A stretch of DNA of 64,000 nt, taken from NCBI GenBank assembly GCA_003255025.1, contig QANY01008070.1, positions 210,304-274,303 of the forward strand. The letters run 5' to 3'. The translations under genes were made by a program, and so were the position numbers. This DNA is from Datisca glomerata (taxonomy: Eukaryota > Streptophyta > Magnoliopsida > Cucurbitales > Datiscaceae). The notes below the pieces were generated by a model that was not told the DNA's origin, ran no database searches, and worked only from the letters and a program-made list of their open reading frames with translations. Numbering within the stretch: the first letter of the stretch is position 1; each line of letters opens with the position of its first letter. Positions 44,300 to 56,000 of this stretch are shown one piece after another.

Positions 44300-45180
44300 G
44301 TGGTGGATGAGGAGGAAGAAGACAAAGGCATACGCATGGAGACAAATGTCTCCTTTATAGAATCATTGTTGCAAGTGAGAGTTTGCAAAAACTTTTTTGA
44401 CAAGTTAAAACTGGACCAGGAGGCAAGTCGCCAAGTGACGCAGACATTGGTGAATGTCTCTAAGCAGAGCAAGGCCAGGGAACAATGTTACTTCTCCCAG
44501 CCGCCCTTAGGAAGGATAAGAAGGAACGAAGAAGGTGCCATCACTTTTACCAATGCAGATCGCATTGTTAGGAGAGTAAGGTACAACCGCCCTCTGTATG
44601 TCGAGGCATTGGTCGATGGGATGAAAGTCAGAAGGGCCCTCATTGATAATGGGTCTGGGCTTAACGTAATATCACTCGCCACCCTTCGAGCTGCGGGTAT
44701 ACCTGAAAGAATATTAGTTAAACAATAGATTGTCATTACGCGTTTCTTATCGTCACCCGTTAGAATGTTGGGGTATGTGAATGTTGAGGTGTAGGTGGGA
44801 CCAACCCGCACTACTAACTGTTTGCATGTCATTGAGTCTGAGACCACATATCACATTTTGCTTGGAAGGTCTTGGATCCATGATCATGAACGCGCCCCTT
44901 CTATACCGCATCAATGCATCGAGTCTAGGTGGAAAGGGAAGGATATCACCATTGCAACCACAAAAGCGTTGTTTGACGAAACAGAAGCTCATCTGGTAGA
45001 GGACACATTATTTGATGAGATTGCTTCCGCTGGAATGGCGGCCCCAAGAAGGATCATGACGGTCACTTTGGTGAAGTGGGAAGACAAATATGGCAAAACA
45101 AAGGTGACAGGGGGTAGCGAAGTAATCACCCGGATGACGCTGCCAAATGACAAAAGGGCGTACCGATTGTGATGGTGCGC
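44300..45180 (+). pseudogene. Tat element aspartic protease region, broken
   Basis: The 44300-44728 frame includes VEALVDGMKVRRALIDNG and then SGLNVI. The retroviral-type protease motif D-T/S-G reads DNG here, a form common in Tat elements. The following frame (44795-45172) continues with HILLGRSWIHDH, typical of the linker before reverse transcriptase. Confidence 0.75.
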
Positions 45181-45539
45181 TGGATAGGGGGAAGACCGTG
45201 ATCCCCCTGACCGCGTGATAGAGGAAATGATGTCAGATGAGGCATTCATGAAGCAGCAAGGGCTGACTAATGGGACCTACGTGATGAACTGTGAAATGCC
45301 GGAAGAACCTCTGAAATCAATACCGTCTCCATCCCCGGAGGAGTCAGAGGAAGTCTTCCTCAATGGGGAAGTACCACGGAGACTCGTTTTCCTGGCGAAA
45401 GGCCTGTCTGAAATCAAAGAGAGAGCCTACTGACCCTACTTCCAAAATTTCAGGACTTTTTGACGTGGTCATACACGGAGATGCCAGGGCTGGATCCTGC
45501 CCTGGTGACACATAAGTTAGCGGTTTCCGTGACGTGCAA

Positions 45540-46535
45540 CCCCGTTAAGCAGCCGCCTCAACACTTTCACCCCGAAGTAGAGTAACAAATAAAGTCTAAG
45601 ATTACTAAGCTTATGGAGGCGAAGTTCATAAGGCCGATAGAGCACCCCACCTGGCTGGCCAACATTGTACCGGTGAAGAAGAAGAATAGTTAAATACGGT
45701 GCTGTGTCGATTTCAGAGACTTGAACAAGGCATGCCCGAAAGATGATTTTCCATTGCCCGATGTAGATAGCTTAGTAGACGCCACAGCGGAACATGAGAT
45801 TTTCTCTTTCATGGATGGGTTCAATGGGTACAACTAGATCAGGATGGCTCTGGGAGATGCCGAGACGACTGCTTTTAGGACTCCTTTAAGAAACTTTTAC
45901 TATGTCGTGATGCCGTTCCGAGTGAAAAACGTTGGGGCTACCTACCAGAGGACAATGACGGCGATCTTTCACGACATGATTCATGACTTCGTTAAAGACT
46001 ATGTAGAAGATTTGGTTGTTAATTCCAAGGCGGCGGGCTTGCATCTCAAGCAACTTAGGAGCATTTTTGAAAGATGCAGAAAATACAAGCTCAAGATGAA
46101 TCCATTAAAGCGTGCATTTGGGGTACCTCGCAGTAAGTTTTTAGGGTTATGTGTGCATCAACGCGGTATAGACATTGACCAGTCAAAAGTGTGAGCCATT
46201 AGGGACATGCCACCGCCACAGACAGTTAAAGACCTTAAATCTTTCATGGAAAAAGTTTCATATGTACAACGTTTTATCCCTGCCTTGGAAGAGTCAGTTA
46301 GTGCGCTGCAACGACTTTTGAAATAAGGTTGCTAGTTAGAATGGGCATCAGAGCAGCACAGGTGTTTCCAGTAGATCAATGATGGTCATTTATTTTGTAC
46401 ATTACGTCCATGGCTAAGTCTATCAGATCATTATTGGTTCAAGAGCGGGAAGGGGTAGAGTTGCTAGTTTACTACTTGAGTAGGGTTTTACGCGATGTAG
46501 AGTTGAGATACATGCCTTAAGAGAAGCATTGTTTA
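45540..46535 (+). pseudogene. Tat element reverse transcriptase and start of RNase H, broken
   Basis: Contains CCVDFRDLNKACPKDDFPLP, FSFMDGFNGYN and ALGDAETTAFRTPL. The catalytic YVDD box is changed to YVEDLVV. In-frame stops occur at about 45690, 45836, 46192 and 46324. The connected RNase H begins (SLLVQEREGVELLVYYLSR) and is interrupted at 46535 by the solo-LTR-like insertion; its remainder resumes at 49410. Confidence 0.85.
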
Positions 46536-46924
46536 TGTAATATCCTGACCCTTCGTAAATGAGCATTTTTGTAAAATTGATTTAATAGATAAAGTGAATT
46601 TAAAATTTGATTTTAAAAAGTGATTATTTGTAATTTTGGTAAAATAATTTTAATTATATATGGTTTAGTTTAAAATTCAATTTTTCAATTTTAAAAGAGT
46701 TTTATTTTATATTATGAAACTTTAGTTCACTCACACTATATGCTTATGTATACCCTAGTATTACCCTAACCCTATTTTATCCTTGATTAGCCAATCTCAC
46801 CCCTCGATTAAAAATGACTCACACTACATGCATATACACCTTAAACCAACCTTTAACATGATATTATTTATATTCCAAAACAGCTTCTCTCCCAGCTCCC
46901 TCTCACGTAACCCCCTTCAATGAA

Positions 46925-47508
46925 GCTATTCTCTCTCTTTCTCTGCGTTTACTTCTCCTTCTCTCTTCTTGCTCATTGTTGTTGCAGTCGACATTCCATC
47001 ACCAGTAAGTTTTTTTTCTTTTCTTCTTCTTCTCTTCTTTCTTTGTCTTTCTCTCTCCCCTGTTTGTTTCCCTCCCCCTCTCATTCATCCCTCTCTCCTT
47101 CTGTTTCCTTCTCTCTCGCCCTCTGTTTCTCTCTCTCTCAATTTCTCTCTCTTCTGCTTTGTCTCTCTCTACTTCTCTCTACATCCCTCTCTCCCTTCCC
47201 CTATCAGATTCCCTCTCTATTTTTCTTCCCCTCTCTGTTTCTTTCTCCTTCTCTCTCTCTCTCTCTCATTTTCTCTCTCCCTATGTCTCTCTGCATCTTT
47301 CTCCTCTCTCTTCCTTGCTTCTGCCATCACCGACGGTTTATCACCGTGGCCCTCTTTCCCCTTACCTCTGTTTCCATTTCTCTCGCCTCTATTTCTCTCT
47401 CTCTCTCTATCTCTGTCTCTCTCTGCTTCTCTCTACATCCCTCTCTCTCTTCCCCTCTTAGATTCCATCACTCTTTTTCTTCCCCTCTTTGTTTCTCTCT
47501 TCTTCTCA

Positions 47509-47543
<35 letters not shown>

Positions 47544-47545
47544 CC
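46925..47545 (+). repeat. CT-rich low-complexity tract in solo LTR
   Basis: About 620 bp of CTCTCT-type sequence. It generates long Ser/Leu/Phe-rich plus-strand frames (46920-47609 and others) that are not genes. Confidence 0.9.
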
Positions 47546-47920
47546 TTATCTCCTCATGCTTTCTGTTTTGCAACTGGGTCTTGCACCCGGGTGCTCTGTC
47601 CTGAACTGATTCATCACGAATCGAACCGATTCAGCTTACTCAGACCGGTCTGAACCGGTCCATCAGATAAAATCAAACCGGACTGGTCTGAACTAGCCCG
47701 ATCTGAACCATTTGACCTGAAGCTTTATCTTTTGACTCTGGACCCGATATATTATTTTCTGACCTCATTCTGACCGTTTTGCACTGTTTTAATTAACTCT
47801 ATATTTTCTATTTATATTATATTATAAATGTGTTTATATTATTTTATTCAAAACAATTTAGTGATTATATTTTTTTAGATTTCAGGTCATTAATTGTTTA
47901 GTTCATTCTTTCACTTTAGG

Positions 47921-48090
47921 TAAGTGGGCTTACATGATAGTGTGACTCTCATTGTTATAAATGTATATGCGTTGCGTAAGTGGGCTTACATGATAGTGTG
48001 ACTCCCGTTGTTATAAATGTATATGTTTTGTGTAAGTGGGCTTATATATGTTTGTGTAAATTGACTTATATAACGATGTGATTCTGATAT
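47921..48090 (+). repeat. Tandem repeat, about 56-bp unit
   Basis: Two full copies and one diverged copy of a unit starting TAAGTGGGCTTACATGATAG and containing TTGTTATAAATGTATATG. Confidence 0.85.
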
Positions 48091-48417
48091 TATAATCGTA
48101 TTATGTATTCATTATCTGTTTAAACATTTTTCAATAATTATTATATTTGGTTAACACTTCAGTAATTGATTACTGTTCAGTTATTAATGTGATTATCATG
48201 AGATAAATGTCTGAGTATGACTGATTTTACGTTAGTATGTTGTCATGTTTGATTGCGTTATATGTATCAGTATGCACTATATGATTAATTATTGTCATAC
48301 GTTAGATTATGCAAGTTATGAGGTTAATTCATTCAAGTGATAATTAAGAAAAATATGAACTTAAGCATGACCTTTAGTTAACAAGAAATGAGGACTGTTC
48401 ACGTTATGTTCTGTTAA

Positions 48418-48640
48418 ACGAATGGTGTGTCATCTGTTCACGCTTTCATCACAATAGGGTGTCATTTGTTCATGTTTTGGTCATTCATTAGGTTTCATCT
48501 GTAAATGTTTTCTGTCACTCATGAGGTGCCATTTGTTCACGTTTTTCGTCACCTATGAGTGTCATTTGTTCTGTCGCCCAATGAGTGTCATCTGTTTCGT
48601 CGCCTGATGTGTGCCATCTGTTTTGTCGGCCAATTAGTCA
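48418..48640 (+). repeat. Short imperfect tandem repeat, GTGTCATCTGTTC-type
   Basis: About seven copies of a 30-40-bp unit with GTGTCATTTGTTC/GTGCCATCTGTT followed by a GTCAC/GTCGCC segment. Confidence 0.75.
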
Positions 48641-49409
48641 TGATGTGCTTCAATTAAAGTGTGATCAGTTCTGATTAGGTTGTTAACTAGAGAATATGAC
48701 AAGCCAATATATGATTAAGATTGTTAAATGATTCTGTTTGAGACACGTGTTATCTGCGTGCTTTGTTAAGCCATGTCATGATCGAGTACGTTATTTTATT
48801 TCATTTATGATATATGTCAAGTTCAGTTATGTTTTGTCATGATTACATTTATGACATATGGATACATGTTATTATGTTAGTTTGCTTACTGAGTATTTTA
48901 AAATACTCATTCCCCTACAGTTATTTATGATGCATGTGGTGATGACGAGTAGCATGAGTGAGAGACTGCCATAACCAGTTATATCAGATGAATTTATGTT
49001 TTCAGTTTATGATTTGATTTAGAACTTAGGAAAACATTTTCTGTTAAACTTGGTTATTCAAGTAGTTTATTTTACGTTATGATTTTCTACGAATTATGAT
49101 GAGTGAAAGTTTCACAAATTATGGATTTCAAGTTTTGATTTTATGTCAGAATTTAATTCAATTTTTTGAAGTTTCATTAATTATGCATTTAAGACACTTT
49201 ATCGCTTCCGCTATTTTATGATTAAGATTCCGATCATGGATAAGTTTAATATTTCCGCTATTTAAGGTCAGGGGTTTTCCATCATGGGTAAATTAAGAAT
49301 TTTCAATTTTGGAATTTTCTCAAAATTAGGGTTTGTTACGAATTGGAGATTTCAAAATTGTGAAATTACACGTATGTTTAACCCTCAGGGATCGGGGCGT
49401 TACAGTTTA

Positions 49410-49988
49410 GCAGTTGTCTCCGTCCACCAAAAGTTGCGGCACTACCTGCTCGGTAATTAAATCCATATGATGACCAAGTCTAACCCGATTCATTTTCTTT
49501 TGTCCAGGCTAGCCTTAAATTAGAGGCTCACTAGGTGGAAGATGCTGCTAAGAAAATTCAATATCACGGCGATGACGTCGAAGGCGCAGAAGAGCCAAGC
49601 TCTGGCGGATCTGTTAGCATAATTCCCGAATGGAGAGTCGGAGCCTTTGGATGAAACCATCCCATGGGAGTTCTACGAAGTAAACCTTTGTGAAGAGGCA
49701 ATGTGGGGGTTGACCTTCAATGGATCGTCAACGCATAACGGAGGTGGAACATGGCTTGTATTAGAAGACCCTTTGGGCAACATGTTTCCAATGGCGTACA
49801 AGTTGACATTCCATTGCACGAATAACAAAGTTGAATATGAGGCGTTAGTGCTTAGCCTAAAGTATGTAAAGGAATTAAGGGCAACGTCGCTCAAGGTGAA
49901 GGAAGATTCCAATTTGATAATTAACCAAGTTAATGGAGAGTTTACTATCAAGGAACCTGCCCTCGCACAGTACATGCACAAAGTCTAA
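49410..49988 (+). pseudogene. Tat element RNase H remainder and second (archaeal-type) RNase H
   Basis: 49410-49630 continues the first RNase H and connection region, with stops. 49647-49988 is an uninterrupted frame with LTFNGSSTHNGGGTWLVLED, FHCTNNKVEYEALVLSLKY and EDSNLIINQVNGEF, the signature of the extra archaeal-type RNase H of Tat elements. The first catalytic Asp is replaced by Asn (FNGSS instead of FDGSS) and the DS motif of DSxLxxxQ is retained. Confidence 0.85.
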
Positions 49989-50289
49989 AGGTTGACTGAC
50001 ATGTTCGAGAGTAGTCTTTAAACATGCTCCCCTATCCCAGAATCGTCATGTAGATGTGTTGGCTACGCTTGCCTCTAAACTTCTTGTCTTAGATCCCACC
50101 CCTATTATTGAAGTGGTTGTCTAGACTAGCCCTGCTGTTTTTGAGAGCCTCGAGTGGGCTGTGTATCAAGACTAGAGAGATAGTGTTTGAAGATGGATTA
50201 ATGAAAGGAGCATAATGGTTTACCGAGACTTAAAAAAATTTGTACAGTTGAAGGAAGTATTGTTCTATCGGGTAACAGATGGGGTCCTG

Positions 50290-51660
50290 CGAGGTGCATA
50301 AGTGTTAAGGAAGGTAGAAGGCAACTCCAACGCCTTCACGAAGACGTTTGCTCCATGGATGGGCCACTGTTGCATAGACACCTACAAAGGACGGGGTACT
50401 ATTGGCCGAACATGAATGAATAAGCCCTTACACTCCAAAAGGACTGTTTGAAGTGCCAACTCGCCAGACCCAAAAGAAGTGAATGTCATAGAAGTTGTCA
50501 CCGATTGAAGACAGCTCTACATCGCCTACCTGACAGATGGAGTGTTACCTACAGACCCCGCAGATGCCATAAATATCAAAAGAAGGAGATCACGCTTTTT
50601 TCTTTTGAGGGGAGAATTATTGCGAAGGGGGATTGATGATCGACCACTCAAATGCCTTGGGCTCAGGAAATAAAATGATAGAGGTTCATAGAGGCGCCTG
50701 CGGAGAGCACGGCGGAAGACGTTTGCACGAGGAATTGCTGAAAATAGAGTATTACTCGCCAACCATGTAGGTGGATTCGATGGAGTTCGCAAGGAAGTGT
50801 TATGCATGCCAAGTGTTAGGGAACGCCATACACGTACCTTCTGTGCCCTTGCACCCGGTGGAGGTCCCTTGGTCATTTCATACTTGGACGATGGATTTCA
50901 TAGCCCAATCTAACCTGCATCCAAGGGGAACATATGGATTTTGACTGCTACAGATTGCTTCACCAAGTGGGTTGAAGCAGTTACATTGAAGAAAAGGCCG
51001 GGTGAACAAGTCTACAACTTCATCAAAGAGAACATAATTTATAGATTTGAACTGCCCATGATGATGATATTGGATAACGACACTGCATTCACAAGCAAAG
51101 TCGTGTAGCAACTGTTCGAGAACTACAACATCTGCCACGACAGATCTTCGCCCTACTACCCTAAGGGAAATGGGCAAGCAGAAGTGACCAACAAGACGTT
51201 GATGAGGATTAAAAGTAGGATGGTTCACGAGCTTCAGAAAATTGACATGAGCCATTACCTTTAGCACTTTGGGCATACAGAACGTCAAAGCGTACCCCTA
51301 CCCAGGCAACAGCCTGCTTACTGGTATACGGATGCGAAGCCATGATACCCGCAAAGGTGATGGTACCAACCGCTAAACTATTGTCATCCGCTGGGGTGGA
51401 ACATGCCACACAGCTTGGAGACTTGGAGGCCTTAGAGGAAAAAAGAGATAAGGCAAGGGAAAGCATTCAAGCATACCAAGAGTGCATGGATCACACGTAT
51501 AAAGCTATTATGAAGCCTCAGGCCTTTACCATGGGGGAATTAGTGTCGAAGGCAGCTGAGCACCTGTTGACAGGGATACATGCCAAGATATTCGACTGGC
51601 CGACCCTCAAACGCACCAAGTTATCCCAACGAATGTCAACTTCAAATACATTAAAAAATA
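50290..51660 (+). pseudogene. Tat element integrase, broken
   Basis: Zinc-binding and core segments are recognisable in several frames: KCYACQVLGNAIH, then LHPVEVPWSFHTWTMDFIAQ with the first core Asp. Around 51060 ILDNDTAF carries the second Asp, and SSPYYPKGNGQAEVTNKTLM holds the conserved glutamine-rich strand. 51342-51689 is the C-terminal part. Stops and shifts at several places exclude function. Confidence 0.8.
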
Positions 51661-51939
51661 TTATGCTTATTGTTACAATTGTTCTTTAATATTCCTAGCT
51701 TGTAATGTAGGTTATTCCTGAAATGGATTAGGACAGTAAGACATTTCAGTGAAGTTTTATCCCTGAAACGCGTGTAAGACATTTCAGCGAAAGTAGGTAG
51801 GCCAAGGAAGAGATGTACAAAATATCCAAATATTAATACAAGTTCCATCTTTCTTCGCTCCATCAAATATCAATGTCTAGTGAGAATTAAGCCGTTGTTT
51901 CTATCCCCCCTAAAACGGAACTTAGCCGTTGCAAAAAAA

Positions 51940-51967
51940 GGGGGGGGGGGGGGNGGGGGGGGGGGGG
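51940..51967. other. Poly-G run containing an ambiguous base
   Basis: Eight A residues are followed by about 27 G residues interrupted by an N. This is the only ambiguous base I noticed and probably marks a sequencing or assembly problem rather than biology. Confidence 0.9.
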
Positions 51968-52679
51968 AGAAGAATGCGCTTAACTCATTGTTGAAACACA
52001 CAATTACAAAGGCATGATTTGGCCGTCATGTTATAGGAATTGTCTCAATTATCACTTATTTAACGGAACGTGGCCGCCATATACAGATTTAATTTATAAA
52101 CTCTTTTAGTCAATAATGATTGTGCTAAGATGTAAAACGCTAAGTATGAGTAAATGCACTATGAAATAAAATTAGAACATGCTTTTGTATTAATATCTTA
52201 CAGATATACAAGAATACAAGAAAAATGTGATACAAAATCTATGGCTGGGGAAACAAATCACGAGCAAGTTTACCTGAGATGATAGGGTAATGCTCCAGCA
52301 TGACACGATGCTTACCTGAGATGAATGATTAATTATATAGAGGATCTGAGCCAACGTGGTGAAAGATGTCTGACGGATCAAGGACATTCCTCTCATGATG
52401 CTAACGCCTATACACAGTATGATCGCTCTGCCCTCTGCAAGTATGAGAGTAGGAATTTGTCAACCATCATGCCATGAAACTCCCTCATTACCCCGGACAG
52501 TGGCAGGGTAAAAGATCCAAATTAAAAGAAGAGTATTAGTCACTATTGGCGACCGAGGTAACTCCATCTGATCTGACATCGACAGTAGACGCTAGACCGG
52601 TACAGTCCTTTGCAGTACTATGAGCATCCTGAGAAGACTCTCGATGGGCCTCCATCTCGACCCTCTCCTTCTTTGCCAT

Positions 52680-55300
52680 CATTGGACGTGCAGAAGGCTC
52701 ACCTCATGACATAGGTCGTGCCCTAGTGGGAGGTCCAAAAATGTTAAAGTATGTGGCCCCAAGGATGAGGTCAATCCTGATATCATCCAGGTCTTCCAAA
52801 GGGAATATCAAGACCAATTGAGCGTTCACCCATGGATTCACGCCGCGGATTGGGGGATGAAAAATCAAGGATATTTGAGGGAACCGTGTTGAAAAGAAGA
52901 AGCAAGTTAGAAATAAAAAAGCGCAAGTCACAAATACAATCAAGGAATGTGCGTTTACCTTTGTGCGAACTTTGGGGCTCAAGGGCATGTCTACGAGGGC
53001 GCTAGAGCATTCATGTCGAGGGTGACATCCAACAAAGAATTTGCCGTGTTCTCCACACCCACGATCCAATTAATGGGCATTGGCCTAAAAGTAGGCGAAA
53101 GAGATACGACAAGGTCCTGAAAGAGCAAAACAACAAGTGTCAGAAAAAAAGGAAATGAATAGCTAAATCGAAACTGTATATAAAGACTGAAATGGGCAAA
53201 TACGTTGCGAAAACTTCCACCTAGTGAAATGCTGGCGAAACATCTATAAGGGCATGATTAAATCCCTTAGCAGCGTTCGAAGCTCGAGAGTTCACAAACA
53301 TTCCTGACTCATGGACTTAAGAGAAGTATGACAAGATTGAGTCATAATAATCGGATTAAAAAGAAATATATATATATGTGTGTGTGTGTGTGTGTTTATA
53401 GATGCCTCGTAAACACCCACAGCCTGCTGTTGCAAGAGCATTTCACAAACCTCACGGACCTCCATGGAGGAGCTACATACTGCTTGTAAAGTATAATTGC
53501 TCACTAATATGCAATCAGAATGCAAAAAGGTAGCGTGAAAAGAAAAAAACTGTTACTTATCGGAGGTTCGTCGTCAGAGTTGATGATGTTACCTCATAAT
53601 TTACACTAAGGTAGTTATGGACCACATCGTCAGGTCCCCTCTGTAAATATTTTCCTTATGTAGATCGATAGGGGGAGATTGAAGGCATTGCAACCACAAG
53701 TCAGCCGAGGCCTCCCAATATCTCTTCATGAATGTCGTCGCGTTAGGCTTACGGGTGGATTGGGGAACACGGAAAAATGATGTAATGCTGCTATGGGTAC
53801 GCACCTCTACCATCCAATACTCAAAGGCTTATCTAAATTGGATACATAGTCGTCTCCCAGATGGAATACACTGATCTAAACCAGATTGGTGAACCACTCG
53901 GTTGCACCGGTAACAAGTGCTCAAAAATTCATTCAGCCCCGCCTTTCCTGCACGCTCAATCACTACCGGGAGTGTCGATGGTGTCAAGATAGCCAGCATA
54001 GTCGCGTCAATATCAGAGAGCCAAAAGGGAGAACCACACACGCATGCTTCCCAAAAAAGGGCCATAGGTCATCCTTAACGTAACCATCCATATATAAGGT
54101 ATAAGATCGCGCCAGAAAGTACCCAAAGATGTCAATATTAGTAGAAAAAGACAGACGCTTCGGAAGTTTGTTACTGCACCACGCCCATGCCCGGGGTGGT
54201 TCGACACAATCAATATCAGACTGAGTCCAAGAAAGGGCACACATTAGGAACCGATCCCAGGTGAACATCTATAAGAATGACAGATCAATATAAAAGTTGT
54301 TCTTGTACAGTTCCTCTGGAGGCGATCCAACATGTAATATAGATTTCCCAAGAATATCGATGTTAAAGGGATACGAAAACCCTTAACAAGGCTGATGGCT
54401 ATTGTGAAAGCTCAAGCACTGACCATATCATCGGGATGACCTACAAAGTGGAAAGATAAATGAAGAGACGACAAACGAAAAAGTTCATCCCACCTAGTCA
54501 ACGAGGCGAGTATGAGTATGGTTAAATATATGTATATTTTTATAATTAAATGCATAAATAAATAAAGAGAAAGAAGGTACCTTGGAATATGTATCGAGAA
54601 GGCCACATGGTTAGGAAAGCGGTGAGTTTGACCCTTTCGTCTCTAAATCTGCCCCCTTTCTAACTTCCAGCGTCGAGTTCTTCTTGGAGGACTCCACGTC
54701 CTTGAAAAAATATCACAACCATGCACCAAAATTTGACTTCTTGCGTAGTACACCTGTTGCATCAAATGTTTGAGAGTGTGATGAACCTTCCTTGTGTAAT
54801 TCGAGATTTTTTATTTTCTGAAGGGTTAAGGCTCTCTCGAACTGGTCATGGTTGCCAAAAATTGGAAGACGCAAAAGAATGTGGACATCTTCTAAAGTAG
54901 GCATGAACTCTCCCTAAGAAACAATAAATGAGTGAGATTGCCTACTCCAACGCGTCCCAAAGTATCCATAAGAGGCGAGCATATGCGAATGATGAGACAC
55001 GAACAAACCCTTAAAGCTTCATATATACCGGCCACTCGTAAAGGTTGTAATATATGTTTGTTTATATACACCACTCGGGCCAACCCATCGTGGGGTTGGT
55101 GTGACCACCATACATGATGCGTGATGTAGGGAAGTCATTGCGGGTTAGTCGTAGTAATGGGATCGAGTCCACTTTGAGGACTTCACAATTTTTGCCCATT
55201 TCATTTTCCATCAATAGAGCGAACATTAATGACAGAACTGCCTCCGGACTTTCACCCATGGAATTTTTTTTTGCTGTTACGTCAGACATTCCCCAAGGTT
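52680..55300 (-). pseudogene. Antisense additional ORF region of Tat element, PMD-like, broken
   Basis: On the minus strand between the integrase and the 3' LTR, adjacent frames read like a plant mobile domain protein. 55289-55062 is an N-terminal part. 55083-54892 has VAGIYEALRVCS. 54904-54713 has MPTLEDVHILLRLPIFG, matching the conserved TLEDV-LLxLP-G motif of PMD. 54268-53829 and 53813-53601 read as diverged later parts. Frames shift between segments; some breaks have splice-site-like borders, so introns cannot be excluded. Antisense extra ORFs in this position, some with PMD domains, are known for Tat elements. Host PMD proteins (MAIN/MAIL) act in silencing and genome stability. Confidence 0.6.
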
Positions 55301-55439
55301 TCGGTGGATATTAAGGCAGGGCGACATGTTTAGAAAATGTAAGTCTCTCTAGAGGCCATTTGCTTAAAAGTAAAGTAAAAAAATGAAAATAACAGAATGA
55401 TATTGGTCGGCTAACTTTATAGAGGTGGAGAGCTCCCAT

Positions 55440-55800
55440 GCCACGTCCCGTCTAAGGAGGGGCTATGGCATCTCATCCAAAGGAGGATGGGATGCAGCGC
55501 CACGCCCATTGGATGAGGCATTCTCGCACGCCTCTGAACTAGGCGTTATCACGCGCCTCATTCAAGGCAAAACCACACGCCTCATTTGGCACCTCTGAAT
55601 GAGGTGTTCTTGCACGCCTCATTCGAGGTGCTGTCACACGCCTCATTCGAGGTGAGATGTAGCGCCTCGTTCGAGGTGATATGACACGTTTGTAAGCAAG
55701 GCATTCTCACACACCGCGTTAGAGGTATCATACCTTTCCTTCTACGAGGTGCTGACACTAACCTCGGGAGAGGCTCTCCGCCTCATTCGAGTTACGATGA
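55440..55800. repeat. GCCTCATTCGAGGTG repeat cluster
   Basis: About ten imperfect units of roughly 30 bp, each with CACGCCTCATTCGAGGTG or variants. The CCTC-n-GAGG core is itself a small inverted repeat. The cluster lies between the antisense PMD-like frames and the 3' LTR, where a promoter of that antisense unit would be expected. Confidence 0.75.
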
Positions 55801-55986
55801 AACTATGGGGAGTTTCCTAAAATGCATTGACACATAAATTATGGTAGATACAAATTTTTTTATGATTTAATGTCTATAGTTATTAGAGACAAAAAAAGGC
55901 ATTTGTCCCACGAACAAGTGTGAAAGACACAAGCAACATTCAAATCAGAAAATATGTTCAAGATTGACTATTGTGCCCTCGGCCTT

Positions 55987-55997
55987 GAACATGGGGC
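55987..55997 (+). other. Weak polypurine tract candidate
   Basis: GAACATGGGGC lies a few bases before the 3' LTR start at 56001. It is short and interrupted, so only position supports it. Confidence 0.3.
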
Positions 55998-56000
55998 TAA

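Larger units (their letters stand above)
46536..49404 (+). mobile_element. Solo-LTR-like insertion with perfect 5-bp TSD (2869 bp)
   Basis: Starts TGTAATATCCTGACCC and ends GATCGGGGCGTTACA, the TG...CA form of an LTR and like the TGTAACNCCC ends of some Gypsy (Tekay-type) LTRs. GTTTA is duplicated at both junctions (46531-46535, 49405-49409). Removing the insertion and one TSD brings the RNase H reading frame together in phase, which confirms the boundaries. No internal retroviral genes are present. It contains a pyrimidine tract (46925-47545), an AACCGGTCTGAACC-rich segment (47600-47710) and two sets of short tandem repeats. Confidence 0.85.

Noticed and set aside
46920..47609. 229- and 211-codon plus-strand frames rich in Ser, Leu and Phe
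   Set aside because: Translation of a CT-rich low-complexity tract in the solo LTR; two frames are open at once.
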